Notes: generated from the letters alone by a model not told the origin. Shown: positions 28,423 through 41,723, counted from the first letter of the stretch. The stretch is 64,000 nt of DNA from an uncultured Pontibacter sp. (GCF_947495565.1 NZ_CANLZM010000002.1:310001-374000); one strand, 5' to 3'. Translations and numbers: made by a program.

Positions 28423-31400
28423 TTATTTATTTTGTAATTCCTGCTGCTTTGTTTTCGTCGTCGTTTTTTTCGACTCAACAAGTGCATCATACTCGTCTTG
28501 GCTTCCTACAATCAGGTTCTGATATTCTCTCAATCCAGTACCTGCTGGAATTAGATGCCCTACGATTACGTTCTCTTTCAGGCCCAACAGTTCATCTGCT
28601 TTACCTCTTATAGCCGCTTCACTCAGTACTTTTGTAGTTTCCTGGAATGAGGCTGCTGAAATAAAGCTTTGTGTACCTAAGGATGCCTGTGTTATACCTT
28701 GTAGTGTTGGACGAGAAACTGCCGGCTGTGCATCACGCACTGTAACTAGTTTCATATCACGACGCTTCAGGCTGGAGTTCTCATCACGTAAACGACGTGG
28801 CGTTACTATCATGCCTGGCTTTAGGTTTGCAGAGTCTCCGGCTTCTTCAACAACTTTCATGTCGATTATATGGTCGTTCTCTTCCATGAAGCTAACCTTA
28901 TCAACAGTCTGGTTTTCAAGGAAGCTTGTGTCACCTGCATCAACCACCACTACTTTCTGCATCATCTGACGAACTACAACTTCAATGTGCTTGTCGTTGA
29001 TCTTCACACCCTGCAGACGGTATACTTCCTGAATCTCATTTACCAAGTACTCTTGTACTGCACCCGGTCCCTGTATATTCAAAATATCTGTCGGTGTTAT
29101 AGCACCATCAGATAATGGCATACCTGCGCGAATAAAGTCGTTATCCTGAACCAGGATGTGCTTGGAAAGCGGTACCATGTACTTCTTCTTCACACCATCC
29201 TTAGACTCTATGAAAATTTCACGGTTACCACGCTTCACGTTACCATAGGTTACTACACCGTCAATCTCAGACACAACGGCTGGGTTTGATGGGTTACGAG
29301 CCTCAAATAATTCTGTAACTCGTGGAAGACCGCCTGTAATGTCTCTTGTCTTACCAATAGCACGCGGAATCTTCACCAGGATTTGACCTGCTTTAATTTT
29401 TTCTCCGTTTTCTACTGTAAGGTGAGCACCTACTGGGATGTTATAACCTTTAGACTCTCCGTTTTTCGGATTAACAATAATCGCCGGGTTCTGTGTTTTA
29501 TCTTTAGTATCGATAATAACTTTCTCACGGTAACCTGTTTGCTCATCCGATTCCTCACGGTATGTAATACCTTCAATTATCGATTCGTATGTGATATCAC
29601 CGTCGAACTCTGAAAGTATAACCGCGTTATATGGATCCCAGTTACATAGTACTGCACCCTTCTCTACAACCTGACCTTCGTTAACGTGTAAGAATGAACC
29701 GTATGGTACGTGGTTGCTGATCAGTAACTTTCCTGTGTTAGGGTCTACTACTTTCACCTCACCTGAACGTCCCATTACCACTTTAACAGGCTCACCTTCG
29801 TTATTGACAGTGTCTAGTGAACGAACATCCTCAAACTCAATCTTACCGCCAAATTTAGCAAGTATGGTTGCTTCTACAGCGATGTTAGATGCTGTACCAC
29901 CTACGTGGAATGTACGGAGCGTAAGCTGTGTACCAGGCTCACCGATAGATTGTGCGGCAATAACACCAACTGCTTCACCTTTCTGCACCATAAATCCTGT
30001 CGCCAGGTTACGGCCATAACACTTAGCACAGATACCACGCTTAGACTCACATGTAAGAACTGAGCGTATTTCTACAGCTTCTATCGCCGTGTTCTCTATG
30101 TCACGAGCAACATCCTCTGTAATCTCTGTACCTGACTCTACAATCAGGTTATTTGTAATCGGATCATATACATCATGTACTGCTACACGACCAAGTATAC
30201 GCTCTGACAATGACTCTACAATATCTTCATTGTCTTTTAATGCGCTTACCTCCAGACCACGAAGTGTACCGCAATCTTCTTCATTTACGATAACGTCTTG
30301 TGACACGTCTACCAATCGACGAGTCAGGTAACCAGCATCGGCAGTCTTAAGGGCTGTATCGGCTAGACCTTTACGAGCACCGTGAGTAGAGATAAAGTAC
30401 TCGATTACATCCAGACCTTCCTTAAAGTTAGAAAGGATTGGGTTCTCAATAATCTCACCTACTGACCCTTGTAAGGATTTCTGAGGCTTAGCCATCAGAC
30501 CTCTCATACCACCTAACTGACGAATCTGCTCTCTAGAACCACGGGCACCAGAGTGCATCATCATGAAGATTGAGTTAAAGCCCTGATCCTCATTTTCCAG
30601 ACGGCGCATCAGAGTTTCTGTAATCTGGTTGTTGATACGAGTCCAGATATCAATTACCTGGTTGTAACGCTCGTTATCTGTGATAAGACCCATAGAGTAG
30701 TTCTGCCATACAGCATCTACATCTTTCTTAGCCTGCTCAACCAATATCTCTTTCTCTGCAGGAATATTGATATCACCCAGACCCATTGACAAACCACCTT
30801 TGTAGGCTGACTGGAAACCAAGTGTTTTAATATCATCTAAGAATTGGGCAGTACGAGCCATACCTGTTTCTTTGAATACTCTTGAGATTACCTGCTGAAG
30901 TTTTTTCTTTGTAAGAAGTTCATCAAGGTAGCCTACTGCCTCTGGTACAAACTGGTTGAAGAGTACACGACCGGCAACTGTTTCGATGAGTTTCATCTCC
31001 AGTTCGCCTTGCTCATTCTTCACCTTTGTTCTTACCTTAATGTAAGCGTGCTTAGAGATTCTCTTTTCGTTGATGGCAATTACAACTTCCTCCGCAGAGT
31101 AGAAGCTCATACCTTCACCTTCGATCTTCTCGTTTTCTGTACTACGCTTTCCTTTAGATACATAGTATAAACCAAGTACCATGTCCTGAGATGGTACCGC
31201 GATTGGGGCACCGTTAGCAGGGTTAAGGATGTTGTGCGAAGCCAGCATTAGCATAGAGGCCTCCAGTACAGCAGCAGGTCCTAATGGAACGTGCACCGCC
31301 ATCTGGTCACCGTCAAAGTCGGCGTTGAATGCCGTACATACCAGTGGGTGTAACTGAATCGCCTTACCTTCGATCAGCTTAGGCTGGAAGGCTTGGATAC

Positions 31401-32739
31401 CAAGTCTGTGTAGTGTAGGAGCACGGTTAAGGAGTACTGGATGGCCTTTTAGCACATTTTCCAAGATATCCCAAACAACTGGGTCCTTACGGTCTACAAT
31501 CTTCTTGGCTGACTTTACAGTCTTAACAATTCCTCTTTCGATCAGCTTGCGGATGATGAACGGCTTGAAAAGCTCAGCTGCCATGTTCTTTGGCAGACCG
31601 CACTCATGCAGCTTCAGTTCAGGGCCAACCACAATTACTGAACGGCCAGAGTAGTCAACACGCTTACCAAGCAAGTTCTGACGGAAACGTCCCTGCTTAC
31701 CTTTTAGCATGTCAGAAAGCGACTTCAGCGCACGGTTACCCTCTGCACGAACAGCGTTCACTTTACGTGAATTGTCAAACAGAGAGTCTACTGCTTCCTG
31801 CAGCATTCGCTTCTCGTTACGAAGGATTACCTCTGGAGCTTTAATCTCAATCAGACGCTTCAGACGGTTATTACGGATAATTACCCGTCTGTAAAGGTCA
31901 TTTAAGTCAGATGTAGCGAAACGGCCACCATCCAACGGAACTAGAGGACGAAGTTCTGGTGGAATAACCGGAACCATGCGGATGATCATCCATTCTGGTC
32001 TGTTCTCAATACGAGTTGTTGCGTCACGGAATGCTTCTACTACACGCAGGCGCTTCAATGCTTCAGCTTTACGCTGCTGCGAAGTCTCGTGTGCGGCCGC
32101 GTGGCGCAGCTCATAGGAAAGATCATCCAGGTTGATACGCTCCAGCAGCATTTGCAGCGCCTCGGCACCCATCTTCGCAATAAATTTGTTCGGGTCGTTG
32201 TTGTCCAGAACTTGATTCTCGCGCGGCAGTTTATCTACCATGTCCAGGTATTCATCCTCAGTCAGGAAGTCCAGCGTGTTTACACCGTCTTCTGCAAGTA
32301 TGCCTGGCTGAATAACTACATATCTTTCATAATAGATGATCTGGTCAAGCTTCTTGGTTGGTAAGCCTAACAGATAACCTATTTTGTTTGGTAGGGATTT
32401 GAAGTACCAGATGTGCGCAACAGGAACAACCAACTCAATGTGGCCCATACGCTCGCGGCGCACTTTTTTCTCAGTCACCTCTACACCGCAACGGTCGCAG
32501 ATGATGCCTTTGTATCTGATTCTTTTATACTTTCCGCAGTGGCATTCCCAGTCCTTCACGGGTCCGAATATTCTTTCGCAGAACAGACCACCCATCTCAG
32601 GCTTATAGGTTCTATAGTTTATGGTCTCAGGTTTTACTACCTCCCCGTTGGAACGCTCCAGAATTGACTCCGGTGAAGCCAAGCTGATCGTTACCTTTGA
32701 GAAGTCCTGAGTTAGCTTTTTGTTTTTCGCAAATGCCAT
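28423..32739 (-). CDS. rpoC: RNA polymerase beta' subunit
   Basis: A 1438-residue catalytic subunit. The N-terminal zinc-binding cysteines are in [20 protein letters not shown], and the active-site Mg2+ loop is [13 protein letters not shown]. The trigger-loop and secondary-channel regions include [20 protein letters not shown], and the second zinc site is in [13 protein letters not shown]. The start is taken at MAFAKNKKL (ATG at 32737-32739); an upstream ATG would add eight residues lying in the rpoB-rpoC spacer. It is 102 bp after rpoB. Confidence 0.97.
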   Translation of the reverse strand: MAFAKNKKLTQDFSKVTISLASPESILERSNGEVVKPETINYRTYKPEMGGLFCERIFGPVKDWECHCGKYKRIRYKGIICDRCGVEVTEKKVRRERMGHIELVVPVAHIWYFKSLPNKIGYLLGLPTKKLDQIIYYERYVVIQPGILAEDGVNTLDFLTEDEYLDMVDKLPRENQVLDNNDPNKFIAKMGAEALQMLLERINLDDLSYELRHAAAHETSQQRKAEALKRLRVVEAFRDATTRIENRPEWMIIRMVPVIPPELRPLVPLDGGRFATSDLNDLYRRVIIRNNRLKRLIEIKAPEVILRNEKRMLQEAVDSLFDNSRKVNAVRAEGNRALKSLSDMLKGKQGRFRQNLLGKRVDYSGRSVIVVGPELKLHECGLPKNMAAELFKPFIIRKLIERGIVKTVKSAKKIVDRKDPVVWDILENVLKGHPVLLNRAPTLHRLGIQAFQPKLIEGKAIQLHPLVCTAFNADFDGDQMAVHVPLGPAAVLEASMLMLASHNILNPANGAPIAVPSQDMVLGLYYVSKGKRSTENEKIEGEGMSFYSAEEVVIAINEKRISKHAYIKVRTKVKNEQGELEMKLIETVAGRVLFNQFVPEAVGYLDELLTKKKLQQVISRVFKETGMARTAQFLDDIKTLGFQSAYKGGLSMGLGDINIPAEKEILVEQAKKDVDAVWQNYSMGLITDNERYNQVIDIWTRINNQITETLMRRLENEDQGFNSIFMMMHSGARGSREQIRQLGGMRGLMAKPQKSLQGSVGEIIENPILSNFKEGLDVIEYFISTHGARKGLADTALKTADAGYLTRRLVDVSQDVIVNEEDCGTLRGLEVSALKDNEDIVESLSERILGRVAVHDVYDPITNNLIVESGTEITEDVARDIENTAIEAVEIRSVLTCESKRGICAKCYGRNLATGFMVQKGEAVGVIAAQSIGEPGTQLTLRTFHVGGTASNIAVEATILAKFGGKIEFEDVRSLDTVNNEGEPVKVVMGRSGEVKVVDPNTGKLLISNHVPYGSFLHVNEGQVVEKGAVLCNWDPYNAVILSEFDGDITYESIIEGITYREESDEQTGYREKVIIDTKDKTQNPAIIVNPKNGESKGYNIPVGAHLTVENGEKIKAGQILVKIPRAIGKTRDITGGLPRVTELFEARNPSNPAVVSEIDGVVTYGNVKRGNREIFIESKDGVKKKYMVPLSKHILVQDNDFIRAGMPLSDGAITPTDILNIQGPGAVQEYLVNEIQEVYRLQGVKINDKHIEVVVRQMMQKVVVVDAGDTSFLENQTVDKVSFMEENDHIIDMKVVEEAGDSANLKPGMIVTPRRLRDENSSLKRRDMKLVTVRDAQPAVSRPTLQGITQASLGTQSFISAASFQETTKVLSEAAIRGKADELLGLKENVIVGHLIPAGTGLREYQNLIVGSQDEYDALVESKKTTTKTKQQELQNK

Positions 32740-32786
32740 ATTATTAGAATAATGTCGATACAATGAATATGCCTTACAGCTTAACC

Positions 32787-32839
32787 AGTATAAGTATGCA
32801 AAGCGCTTTGGCTTATGCCGCAGCGCTTTGCTTTATACT
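32787..32839 (-). terminator. rpoB-rpoC intercistronic hairpin
   Basis: A 10-bp perfect GC core GCAAAGCGCT / AGCGCTTTGC around a 14-nt loop, extended at the base by AGTATAA / TTATACT across a 4-nt bulge. It starts right after the rpoB stop codon. rpoC must be transcribed through it, so an RNase processing site or partial attenuator is more likely than a full terminator. Confidence 0.5.
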
Positions 32840-32841
32840 TT

Positions 32842-35800
32842 CTACTCCAGTGTTATCTCCAGAGCCAAGCCTCTTAACTCATGAATCAGAACGTTGAATG
32901 ATTCCGGTATATTTGGCTTAGGCAGTACGTCGCCTTTCACGATAGCCTCGTAAGCTTTCGCGCGGCCTATCACGTCATCTGACTTCACTGTAAGAATCTC
33001 TTGCAGTACGTTTGAAGCACCGAAGGCTTCCAGCGCCCACACCTCCATCTCACCAAAACGCTGGCCACCGAACTGGGCTTTACCGCCCAATGGCTGCTGC
33101 GTGATGAGAGAGTATGGTCCGATAGAACGGGCGTGCATCTTATCATCAACCAAGTGACCTAGTTTCAGCATGTAGATCACACCCACTGTTACTGGCTGGT
33201 CAAATCTGTCGCCTGATAAACCATCGAACAGGTATGTTCTACCGAAACGTGGCAACCCTGCTTCAGCAAGCTCAGCTGATACCTGCTCTTCAGTAGCACC
33301 GTCAAAGATTGGCGTTGCATACTTGCGGCCCATCTTCAGACCTGCCCATCCAAGTACAGTCTCGTAGATCTGTCCGATGTTCATTCGGGAAGGTACACCA
33401 AGTGGGTTAAGCACGATGTCCATTGGAGTTCCATCCTCTAGGAATGGCATGTCCTCATCACGAACGATACGCGCCACGATACCTTTGTTACCGTGACGGC
33501 CCGCCATCTTATCACCTACTTTCAGCTTACGCTTCTTAGCAATGTATACTTTGGCGAGCTGTACAATACCTGCGGGTAACTCATCTCCTACTTCAAGGGT
33601 AAAACGCTCACGCTTGAAGTGTGCTGATACTATGTTACGGCGCTTGTTGTAGTTCTTCACAAGCTCAACCAGCATGCTGTTTGCTTTGTCGTCAGCAGTC
33701 CAGTTTTCCAAGATGAGGTCTTTGAACATGTTCACCTCTTCCGGAACAGCGTAGTTGCTCTCGTCCTTGTAAGGATTTTTTTCAGGGAAAAGAGCCTCTG
33801 TGATATTTCTGCGAGAGAATTTAGATCCTTTAGTTAGGATTTCATCGCCAAACTTGTGACGGATACCCTGTGAAGTTTTACCTTCCAGCAGATCCACCAG
33901 CTTATCTACCATTACATTTTTAATGGCAGTAAGCTCTTTAGAGTATTTTACCTTCAGCTCCTCAACCTCTTTCTTAGATTTGGCACGAAGGTTCTTATCT
34001 TTCTTAGGACGAGAGAATAGTTTGGTTTCGATAACCACACCATTCAATGATGGAGGCGCCTTAAGGGATGCGTCTTTCACATCTCCAGCTTTATCACCAA
34101 AGATCGCTCTCAGCAGTTTCTCCTCAGGGGTTGGATCAGTTTCTCCTTTTGGAGTAATCTTACCAATTAATATATCTCCTTCACGAACCTCTGCACCAAT
34201 GCGAATGATACCATTCTCATCTAAGTTACGAACAGCCTCCTCACTTACGTTTGGAATTTCAGAAGTCAACTCCTCTTCACCACGCTTCGTCTCACGAACT
34301 TCTAGCTCAAACTCCTCGATGTGGATTGAAGTGAAAATATCATCACGTACAACACGCTCAGATATTACAATAGCATCCTCGAAGTTATAACCTTGCCATG
34401 GCATGAACGCCACTTGCATGTTTCTTCCGATTGCCAGCTCACCATCGTTAGTTGCATAGCCCTCGCAAAGAGGTTCACCTTTTGTAACGCGCTGTCCTTT
34501 TTTTACAAGAGGAGTCAGGTTAATACAAGTATCCTGGTTTGTTCTTCTGAATTTAACCAGCTTGTAAGTTACATACTCAGCATCAAATGAAACCAGCTTC
34601 TCCTCATCAGACAGATCATACTTTACAACGATCTTGTTAGCGTCTACAAAGTCAATTTCACCGTCGCCTTCAGCAATAACCAGTGCTCTTGAGTCAATAG
34701 CGGCTCTTCTTTCAAGGCCAGTACCTACAATAGGGGCTTCAGGCTTTAAAAGAGGAACTGCCTGACGTTGCATGTTTGACCCCATTAGGGCACGGTTGGC
34801 ATCGTCATGCTCTAAGAACGGAATAAGAGAGGCTGCTACCGAAACAATCTGGTTCGGAGCAATGTCCATATAAGTATAAGTATTCGGCTCTTCAACCGGG
34901 AAGTCACCTTCAAAACGGCCTTTTACTCTTTCATTGATAAAGTTACCTTCATCATCAATCAGTGCATTAGCCTGTGCTATGTGATGCGTATCTTCTTCCT
35001 CTGCTGTCAAATATTCTACAGAGCCATCCACAACCACTTTACCTTCCACCACTTTTCTGTATGGTGTTTCAATAAAGCCCATGTGGTTAACACGTGCGTG
35101 TACACAAAGTGAAGAAATAAGACCAATGTTTGGACCCTCTGGAGTCTCAATAGTACATAGTCGGCCGTAGTGTGTATAGTGAACGTCACGAACTTCAAAA
35201 CCAGCACGCTCTCTTGAAAGACCACCTGGCCCAAGAGCAGATACACGACGCTTATGCGTCACTTCTGCAAGCGGGTTCGTCTGGTCCATGAACTGAGAAA
35301 GCTGGTTAGTTCCGAAGAACGAGTTGATTACAGAAGACAATGTACGCGCGTTGATTAGATCAACTGGCTTAAAGTCTTCATTATCACGCACATTCATACG
35401 CTCTTTGATAGTACGGGCCATACGGGCCAGGCCTACTCCAAACTGCGCATACAGCTGCTCACCCACAGTTCTTACACGGCGATTGCTCAAGTGGTCAATA
35501 TCATCCACAACAGCTTTAGAGTTGATCAAACCTATCAGGTATTTTACAATAAGGACGATATCCTCATTCGTCAGTACCTTAGCTTCCCAGTTTGAATCAA
35601 GACCTAGCTTTTTATTGATTCTGTAACGTCCAACTTCTCCAAGGTCATAGCGCTTATCAGAGAAGAACAGCTTCTGAATAATATCACGAGCTGTCTCAAC
35701 GTCTGGCGCTTCTGTGTTACGCAGTTGGCGATATATCTGCTCTACAGCTTCTTGCTCTGAGTTAGAGTTGTCCTTCTGTAGCGTATTATATATAATTGCG

Positions 35801-36714
35801 TAATCTGCTATATTAACATTCTCGCGGTGCAGAATTATAGACTGCACACCTGAGTCGAGTATAATATCTATATCTTCTGGGGTTATTTCAGAGTCACGCT
35901 CCAGAATAACCTCATTTCTATCTATTGATACTACTTCTCCTGTATCCTCATCCACGAAGTCTTCAGTCCATGTTCTTAGAACACGGGCAGCAAGTCTACG
36001 GCCGATAGAGTTCTTTAAAGTGTTTTTATCTGCAGGAACTTCCTCTGAAAGACCGAACAGGTCTAGAATATCTTTATCTGTACCATAACCAATAGCACGG
36101 AGTAGTGTAGTAACCGGGAATTTCTTCTTCCGATCGATGTAAGCATACATTACGTTATTCACGTCTGTCGCAAACTCAACCCAAGAACCTTTAAAAGGTA
36201 TAATTCTGGCAGAATAAAGCTTTGTTCCGTTTGTATGCTTGCTTTGTGCAAAGAATACGCCAGGTGAGCGGTGCAACTGAGACACAATAACACGTTCAGC
36301 TCCATTGATAACAAAGGAGCCTTTTTCTGTCATGTATGGGATGTTGCCTAAGAATACCTCCTGCTCAATAGTTTCAAAATCCTCGTTATCCTCATCATTA
36401 CAGATCAGGCGAAGTTTTGCTTTTAGAGGAACAGAATAGGTAAGGCCCCTGTCAATACTTTCATCAACAGAGTATTTTGGAGGATCTATATGATAATCGA
36501 TAAACTCCAGTACGAAGTTTTCACGTGAATCTGAGATAGGAAAGTTTTCGGCAAACACCTTAAACAATCCTTCCTGCGCTCTATTCTCAGCTGGTGTCTC
36601 CAGCTGAAAGAAGTCCTGGAATGACTGTACCTGAACATCCAAAAAGTCAGGATAATCAATCACCGACTTTATAGAGGCAAAATTGATTCTATCTGTCGTT
36701 TTATTCTTAGCCAA
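32842..36714 (-). CDS. rpoB: RNA polymerase beta subunit
   Basis: A 1290-residue catalytic subunit. The rifampicin region is intact: [20 protein letters not shown] followed by [20 protein letters not shown], with the usual susceptible residues (Asp in FMDQTNP, His in THKRR, Ser in LSALG replaced by VSALG as normal). The C-terminal part has [13 protein letters not shown] and [20 protein letters not shown]. The gene lies 161 bp after rplL. Confidence 0.98.
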   Translation of the reverse strand: MAKNKTTDRINFASIKSVIDYPDFLDVQVQSFQDFFQLETPAENRAQEGLFKVFAENFPISDSRENFVLEFIDYHIDPPKYSVDESIDRGLTYSVPLKAKLRLICNDEDNEDFETIEQEVFLGNIPYMTEKGSFVINGAERVIVSQLHRSPGVFFAQSKHTNGTKLYSARIIPFKGSWVEFATDVNNVMYAYIDRKKKFPVTTLLRAIGYGTDKDILDLFGLSEEVPADKNTLKNSIGRRLAARVLRTWTEDFVDEDTGEVVSIDRNEVILERDSEITPEDIDIILDSGVQSIILHRENVNIADYAIIYNTLQKDNSNSEQEAVEQIYRQLRNTEAPDVETARDIIQKLFFSDKRYDLGEVGRYRINKKLGLDSNWEAKVLTNEDIVLIVKYLIGLINSKAVVDDIDHLSNRRVRTVGEQLYAQFGVGLARMARTIKERMNVRDNEDFKPVDLINARTLSSVINSFFGTNQLSQFMDQTNPLAEVTHKRRVSALGPGGLSRERAGFEVRDVHYTHYGRLCTIETPEGPNIGLISSLCVHARVNHMGFIETPYRKVVEGKVVVDGSVEYLTAEEEDTHHIAQANALIDDEGNFINERVKGRFEGDFPVEEPNTYTYMDIAPNQIVSVAASLIPFLEHDDANRALMGSNMQRQAVPLLKPEAPIVGTGLERRAAIDSRALVIAEGDGEIDFVDANKIVVKYDLSDEEKLVSFDAEYVTYKLVKFRRTNQDTCINLTPLVKKGQRVTKGEPLCEGYATNDGELAIGRNMQVAFMPWQGYNFEDAIVISERVVRDDIFTSIHIEEFELEVRETKRGEEELTSEIPNVSEEAVRNLDENGIIRIGAEVREGDILIGKITPKGETDPTPEEKLLRAIFGDKAGDVKDASLKAPPSLNGVVIETKLFSRPKKDKNLRAKSKKEVEELKVKYSKELTAIKNVMVDKLVDLLEGKTSQGIRHKFGDEILTKGSKFSRRNITEALFPEKNPYKDESNYAVPEEVNMFKDLILENWTADDKANSMLVELVKNYNKRRNIVSAHFKRERFTLEVGDELPAGIVQLAKVYIAKKRKLKVGDKMAGRHGNKGIVARIVRDEDMPFLEDGTPMDIVLNPLGVPSRMNIGQIYETVLGWAGLKMGRKYATPIFDGATEEQVSAELAEAGLPRFGRTYLFDGLSGDRFDQPVTVGVIYMLKLGHLVDDKMHARSIGPYSLITQQPLGGKAQFGGQRFGEMEVWALEAFGASNVLQEILTVKSDDVIGRAKAYEAIVKGDVLPKPNIPESFNVLIHELRGLALEITLE

Positions 36715-36821
36715 AGCCTTGGAATTTTACGTTTATAATCATTTACGAGCACACAGAGTCCAAAACAGCTGTGGGCAAAAAAAAGATCCAATTTTATTTG
36801 AATCTATATACAAACAGGAAA

Positions 36822-36845
36822 AGACCTGACGAATTTGCCAGGTCT
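36822..36845 (-). terminator. rplL-rpoB intercistronic hairpin, possible attenuator
   Basis: A 7-bp stem AGACCTG / CAGGTCT with a 10-nt loop, about 30 bp after the rplL stop codon. E. coli has an attenuator at the same gene junction. Here the stem is short and no strong T run follows, so partial termination or processing is the most I would claim. Confidence 0.4.
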
Positions 36846-36875
36846 ACCTGTTCTCAGTATGTTGATAAAGCGGGA

Positions 36876-37256
36876 TTATTTTACCTCCACTTCAGCACCA
36901 GCTTCTTCCAAAGATTTCTTCAGTGAATCTGCTTCGTCCTTCGCTACACCTTCCTTCAAAGTTTTAGGAGCACCGTCAACTAGCTCTTTAGCCTCTTTCA
37001 GGCCAAGTCCAGTAAGCTCTTTTACAAGCTTAACTACTGCTAGTTTCTGAGCACCAGCTGCCTTAAGGACTACGTCAAAAGAAGTTTTCTCTTCTGCAGC
37101 AGCTCCTCCTTCAGCGGCACCACCACCAGCCATCATAACTGGAGCAGCAGCAGCAGGCTCAATGCCATACTCATCCTTAAGAATCGTAGCTAGTTCGTTA
37201 ACTTCTTTAACAGTCAAGTTTACTAACTGCTCAGCGAATGCTTTCAAATCTGCCAT
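36876..37256 (-). CDS. rplL: 50S ribosomal protein L7/L12
   Basis: A 126-residue stalk protein present in several copies per ribosome that recruits translation factors. The N-terminal dimerisation domain (to about residue 35) is joined by an Ala/Gly hinge ([20 protein letters not shown]) to the C-terminal domain with the signature [20 protein letters not shown]. It follows rplJ by 42 bp. Confidence 0.97.
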   Translation of the reverse strand: MADLKAFAEQLVNLTVKEVNELATILKDEYGIEPAAAAPVMMAGGGAAEGGAAAEEKTSFDVVLKAAGAQKLAVVKLVKELTGLGLKEAKELVDGAPKTLKEGVAKDEADSLKKSLEEAGAEVEVK

Positions 37257-37298
37257 TTTTATAGAAATTAAAAGTTACTTATTGATTACGTTTTTAAA

Positions 37299-37823
37299 TT
37301 ATTCTTTTTCTGATAAAGTTTTCAAGATACCCGCCAGCTTTCCTCCGCTGCTCTGCAGTGCAGAAACAACATTCTTAGCAGGTGACTGAAGAAGACCAAT
37401 GATATCGCCGATAAGCTCATCCTTAGACTTGATTTCAGACAGCATCTTCAGTTGCTCATCGCCAATAAATATACCACTGTCGATGAATGCACCTTTTAAT
37501 TGAGGAAGGGTACTCCCTTTCTTTCTGAAATCCTGAATCAGTTTCGCTGGTGCATTGCCTGATTCTTTAGAGAACAGGATACCGGAAGCGCCCTTTAAAA
37601 CATCATCAAGCGCAGAAGTATCAGCTTCTAAAGTATCAAGCGCTTTTTTAATAAGTGTATTTTTGTACACTCTGTATTCGATACCACGATCGAATGCCAT
37701 TCTTCTGAACGCGTTGATGCCAGCTACAGTCATTGTTGAGGCATCAGTAATATAGAAGTAGTTTGTATTGGCTAACTTCTCGCTCAGGTCTTTTACAATT
37801 ATCTCTTTTTCTTCCCTGGTCAT
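37299..37823 (-). CDS. rplJ: 50S ribosomal protein L10
   Basis: A 174-residue stalk base protein that holds L7/L12 dimers on its C-terminal helix. It starts MTREEKEIIVKDLSEKLANT and contains EYRVYKNTLIKKAL near residues 48-61. An ATG nine codons upstream overlaps rplA; the ATG at 37821-37823 gives a 4-bp gap and the usual length. Confidence 0.95.
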   Translation of the reverse strand: MTREEKEIIVKDLSEKLANTNYFYITDASTMTVAGINAFRRMAFDRGIEYRVYKNTLIKKALDTLEADTSALDDVLKGASGILFSKESGNAPAKLIQDFRKKGSTLPQLKGAFIDSGIFIGDEQLKMLSEIKSKDELIGDIIGLLQSPAKNVVSALQSSGGKLAGILKTLSEKE

Positions 37824-37827
37824 GTTC

Positions 37828-38520
37828 TTAGATAGTTGCGTTCTTGTCAACGATTACGGCCGGGCTCATTGTGCTAGACAATGTAATGCTCTTGATGTAA
37901 GTACCTTTAGCTGAAGATGGCTTCAGACGGTTAAGCGTCTGAATTACTTCGTTTGCATTGGCAGCAAGCTGCTCTGCAGAGAAGGAAACTTTACCAACAC
38001 TCGTGTGGATGATACCAAACTTATCAACTTTGAAGTCGATTTTACCAGCTTTTACTTCTTTAACTGCTTTGGCTACATCCTGAGTAACTGTACCCGACTT
38101 AGGGTTTGGCATTAGGTTACGAGGACCTAATATTCTACCCAAACGACCTACCTTAGCCATAACTGCAGGCATGGTGATAATCACATCAACATCTGTCCAG
38201 CCTTTTTCGATCTTCTGAATGTAATCATCAAGACCAACAAAGTCAGCGCCAGCGTCTTTTGCTTCCTGCTCTTTATCTGGAGTTACCAGAGCAAGTACCT
38301 TTACTTCTTTACCAGTTCCGTGAGGCAGTGTAACGATACCACGAACCATTTGGTCGGCCTTACGTGGATCTACGCCCAAACGTACATCAATATCAACAGA
38401 GGCATCAAATTTTGTGAAGGTAATGTCCTTTACAACTGAGGCGGCATCTGTCAGAGAATACTCTTTTGCTAGATCGGCTTTGGCTAAAGCCGCTTTTCTA
38501 TTTTTCGAAATCTTTGCCAT
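37828..38520 (-). CDS. rplA: 50S ribosomal protein L1
   Basis: A 230-residue protein of the mobile stalk near the E site. It contains [40 protein letters not shown] (signature, about 126-145) and the second RNA-binding part [20 protein letters not shown]. In E. coli L1 represses the L11 operon; a matching leader site was not established here. It is 14 bp after rplK. Confidence 0.97.
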   Translation of the reverse strand: MAKISKNRKAALAKADLAKEYSLTDAASVVKDITFTKFDASVDIDVRLGVDPRKADQMVRGIVTLPHGTGKEVKVLALVTPDKEQEAKDAGADFVGLDDYIQKIEKGWTDVDVIITMPAVMAKVGRLGRILGPRNLMPNPKSGTVTQDVAKAVKEVKAGKIDFKVDKFGIIHTSVGKVSFSAEQLAANANEVIQTLNRLKPSSAKGTYIKSITLSSTMSPAVIVDKNATI

Positions 38521-38534
38521 TTTCCTTCAACTTG

Positions 38535-38978
38535 TTATTCGTTCCACGGAGCTGTACCAGACACTGTGATACCCATGCTTCTTGCTGTTCCTGCCACTTG
38601 TTTCATTGCAGATTCCAGTTTGAAAGCGTTCAGGTCAGGCATCTTCGTCTCTGCGATTTCTCTTACTTGATCCCATGTAACTGAACCAACTTTGTTACGG
38701 TTAGGCTCTTTAGAACCGCTCTTTATCTTAGCGGCATCCATTAGCAACACTGGAGCAGGTGGAGTCTTAACAACGAAGTCAAATGACTTGTCTGCATAAA
38801 TTGTAATCAAAACTGGTAACACCTGGCCTGCCTTATCTTGAGTTCTAGCATTAAACTGCTTACAGAACTCCATGATGTTAAGACCCTTAGAACCAAGTGC
38901 AGGTCCAACCGGTGGCGATGGGTTCGCGGCACCTCCCTTTATCTGAAGCTTCAGATAACCTTTTATTTCCTTTGCCAT
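38535..38978 (-). CDS. rplK: 50S ribosomal protein L11
   Basis: A 147-residue protein of the GTPase-associated centre, needed for RelA activation in bacteria that have it. It contains [20 protein letters not shown] near residues 11-30 and the C-terminal rRNA-binding domain with [20 protein letters not shown] and [10 protein letters not shown]. It is 12 bp after nusG. Confidence 0.97.
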   Translation of the reverse strand: MAKEIKGYLKLQIKGGAANPSPPVGPALGSKGLNIMEFCKQFNARTQDKAGQVLPVLITIYADKSFDFVVKTPPAPVLLMDAAKIKSGSKEPNRNKVGSVTWDQVREIAETKMPDLNAFKLESAMKQVAGTARSMGITVSGTAPWNE

Positions 38979-38990
38979 TATATGTATTTA

Positions 38991-39551
38991 CTACGATTCT
39001 TTTTCTACTTGCATGTAGTTCAGCTCAACTGGTGTGTTTCTTCCGAAAATTTTCACCATAACGTTAAGCTTTTTACGCTCTTCGAATACTTCCTCTACTG
39101 TGCCTGAGAAACCACTGAATGGACCATCCATTACTTTCACAATCTCTCCCACTACAAATGGAGTATCCAGCACCTCTGCCTGCTCTTCAGCCTCATCTAC
39201 AGTACCCAAAATTCTGTTTACTTCAGATTGTCTCAAAGGAACTGGCTTCTTAGCAGGTGAACCTTTCTCATCAGTTCCTAAAAACCCGATAACTCCAGGA
39301 GTGCTAATTATAATATGCTCTGCCTCACCATGTGAAAGGTCTGCGTGAACAAGTACGTATCCTGGAAAGAAGCTACGCTCTCTGATTCTTTTCTTACCTC
39401 CACGCATCTCGTAAACTTTCTCTGCAGGTATTAATACCTGAGGAACATATTCATCAAGATTGTGACGCATGATTTCATTCTCCAGGTAAGCCTTGGCTTT
39501 TTTCTCCTGACCACTAACGGCGCGAACTACATACCACTTTAAATCAGCCAT
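38991..39551 (-). CDS. nusG: transcription termination/antitermination protein NusG
   Basis: A 186-residue elongation factor that links RNA polymerase with Rho or the ribosome. The NGN domain starts LKWYVVRAVSGQEKKAKAYL, with RERSFFPGYVLVHADL near residues 57-72. The C-terminal KOW domain (about 130-180) has VGEIVKVMDGPFSGFSGTVE. It is 11 bp after secE. Confidence 0.97.
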   Translation of the reverse strand: MADLKWYVVRAVSGQEKKAKAYLENEIMRHNLDEYVPQVLIPAEKVYEMRGGKKRIRERSFFPGYVLVHADLSHGEAEHIIISTPGVIGFLGTDEKGSPAKKPVPLRQSEVNRILGTVDEAEEQAEVLDTPFVVGEIVKVMDGPFSGFSGTVEEVFEERKKLNVMVKIFGRNTPVELNYMQVEKES

Positions 39552-39562
39552 GTATATCTAAT

Positions 39563-39754
39563 TTAAAACTGGTTGTAAAACCAAGTCAGTACTGTATCGA
39601 ACCCAAAGTCCATAGCACCAACCACTAAAGCAAAGATCAAAGACCCTATCAACACCAATACAGAACTGCTCTGCAATTCCGAATATGTTGGCCAAGAGAC
39701 TCTATCCTTCATCTCTTCAACAGTGTCGTTAATATAGGTTCTAATATTGCTCAT
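39563..39754 (-). CDS. secE: preprotein translocase subunit SecE
   Basis: A 63-residue single-helix Sec translocon subunit. The amphipathic segment YINDTVEEMKDRVSWPTYSE (about residues 7-26), with the invariant WPT, is followed by one transmembrane helix (about 34-57). The start is the ATG at 39752-39754 (MSNIRTYIND); the frame extends upstream only into the tRNA-Trp gene, which cannot be coding. It lies 29 bp after tRNA-Trp. Confidence 0.94.
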   Translation of the reverse strand: MSNIRTYINDTVEEMKDRVSWPTYSELQSSSVLVLIGSLIFALVVGAMDFGFDTVLTWFYNQF

Positions 39755-39783
39755 CGCTTCGCTTACCAGATAGTTAAAAATTG

Positions 39784-39856
39784 CACGGGTGGAGAGACTC
39801 GAACTCCCAGCCAATGGTTTTGGAGACCACTACTCTACCAATTGAGCTACACCCGT
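39784..39856 (-). tRNA. tRNA-Trp (anticodon CCA)
   Basis: 73 nt on the minus strand. The acceptor arm ACGGGTG / CACCCGT pairs fully, the T-arm has GTTCGAG, and the anticodon loop CTCCAAA gives CCA. The 3' CCA is not encoded. It lies between tuf and secE. Confidence 0.96.
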
Positions 39857-39919
39857 AAAAAAATGCACGCCAATTTTTTATTGGAGTGCAAATTTATTCA
39901 TAAGTTTTATGAAAACAAA

Positions 39920-39949
39920 CCCGATCTCGAAAAAACTTTCAAGATCGGG
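39920..39949 (-). terminator. hairpin after tuf
   Basis: Arms CCCGATCT / AGATCGGG plus weaker inner pairs, 14 bp past the tuf stop codon. The T run after it on the minus strand (TTTGTTTTCATAAAA) is interrupted, so tRNA-Trp-secE may be partly read through. Confidence 0.55.
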
Positions 39950-39963
39950 CTCGATTCATATTA

Positions 39964-41151
<1,188 letters not shown>

Positions 41152-41224
41152 TGTATGATATTAAATTAAGGTTAAAACGTTTAAGTTTATGTCGCGCTTT
41201 TAAATATACACGTAACGGACTGTG

Positions 41225-41296
41225 AGCCAACGATGGGAATTGAACCCACGACCCCTTCCTTACCAAGGAAGTACTCTACCCCTGAGCTACGTCGGC
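41225..41296 (-). tRNA. tRNA-Thr (anticodon GGT)
   Basis: 72 nt on the minus strand. Acceptor GCCGACG / CGTTGGC with one G-U pair, anticodon stem CTTCC/GGAAG around TTGGTAA, T-arm GGTTCAATTCC. No encoded CCA. It is 73 bp before tuf. Confidence 0.95.
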
Positions 41297-41405
41297 TTTT
41301 AAATCCACCAGAAAACTACAACCCTATTTACACTAAAAAGGAAGCTCATCTGCATGAATTTCCTTCTCCAGTCCTTATTAGCAAATATGTTTTCTGACTT
41401 AAATG

Positions 41406-41478
41406 AGCGGGAGACGAGGGTCGAACTCGCGGCCTATAGCTTGGAAGGCTATCGCTCTACCAACTGAGCTACTCCCGC
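41406..41478 (-). tRNA. tRNA-Gly (anticodon TCC)
   Basis: 73 nt on the minus strand. Acceptor GCGGGAG / CTCCCGC, anticodon loop CTTCCAA giving TCC, T-arm GTTCGAC. Second gene of the tRNA cluster. Confidence 0.96.
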
Positions 41479-41557
41479 TTATGTTTTAATTAAAAGAACT
41501 TTGAGCAGGTGAATGTTATTACAAAATTCACCTGCTCATTCGTTCAATCTTCTAGTG

Positions 41558-41640
41558 TGGGGAGAGCAGGATTCGAACCTGCGAAGTCGTAAGACAACGG
41601 AGTTACAGTCCGTCCCATTTGGCCGCTCTGGAATCTCCCC
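41558..41640 (-). tRNA. tRNA-Tyr (anticodon GTA)
   Basis: 83 nt on the minus strand with a long variable arm (class II). Acceptor GGGGAGA / TCTCCCC, anticodon loop CTGTAAC giving GTA, T-arm GGTTCGAATCC. First gene of the tRNA-tuf unit. Confidence 0.96.
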
Positions 41641-41723
41641 GAAACTAATTCTACATTAAATTAGCAGAACTTTCCTCCTTAGACTTTTACCGCTTGCGCC
41701 ATGTTTTTCGTTCTAAGGAGATG

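Noticed and set aside
32740..32763. Earlier start for rpoC (eight extra residues)
   Set aside because: The extra residues MYRHYSNN do not resemble the family N-terminus and reach into the intercistronic spacer; MAFAKNKKL is the natural start.
35016..35246. Small ORFs opposite or inside rpoB on the same strand
   Set aside because: Out-of-frame readings inside a conserved gene with no independent support.
41675..41720. 9-bp inverted repeat in the leader of tRNA-Tyr considered as a terminator
   Set aside because: The loop is 28 nt and no T run follows; it lies between a promoter and a tRNA gene that must be transcribed.
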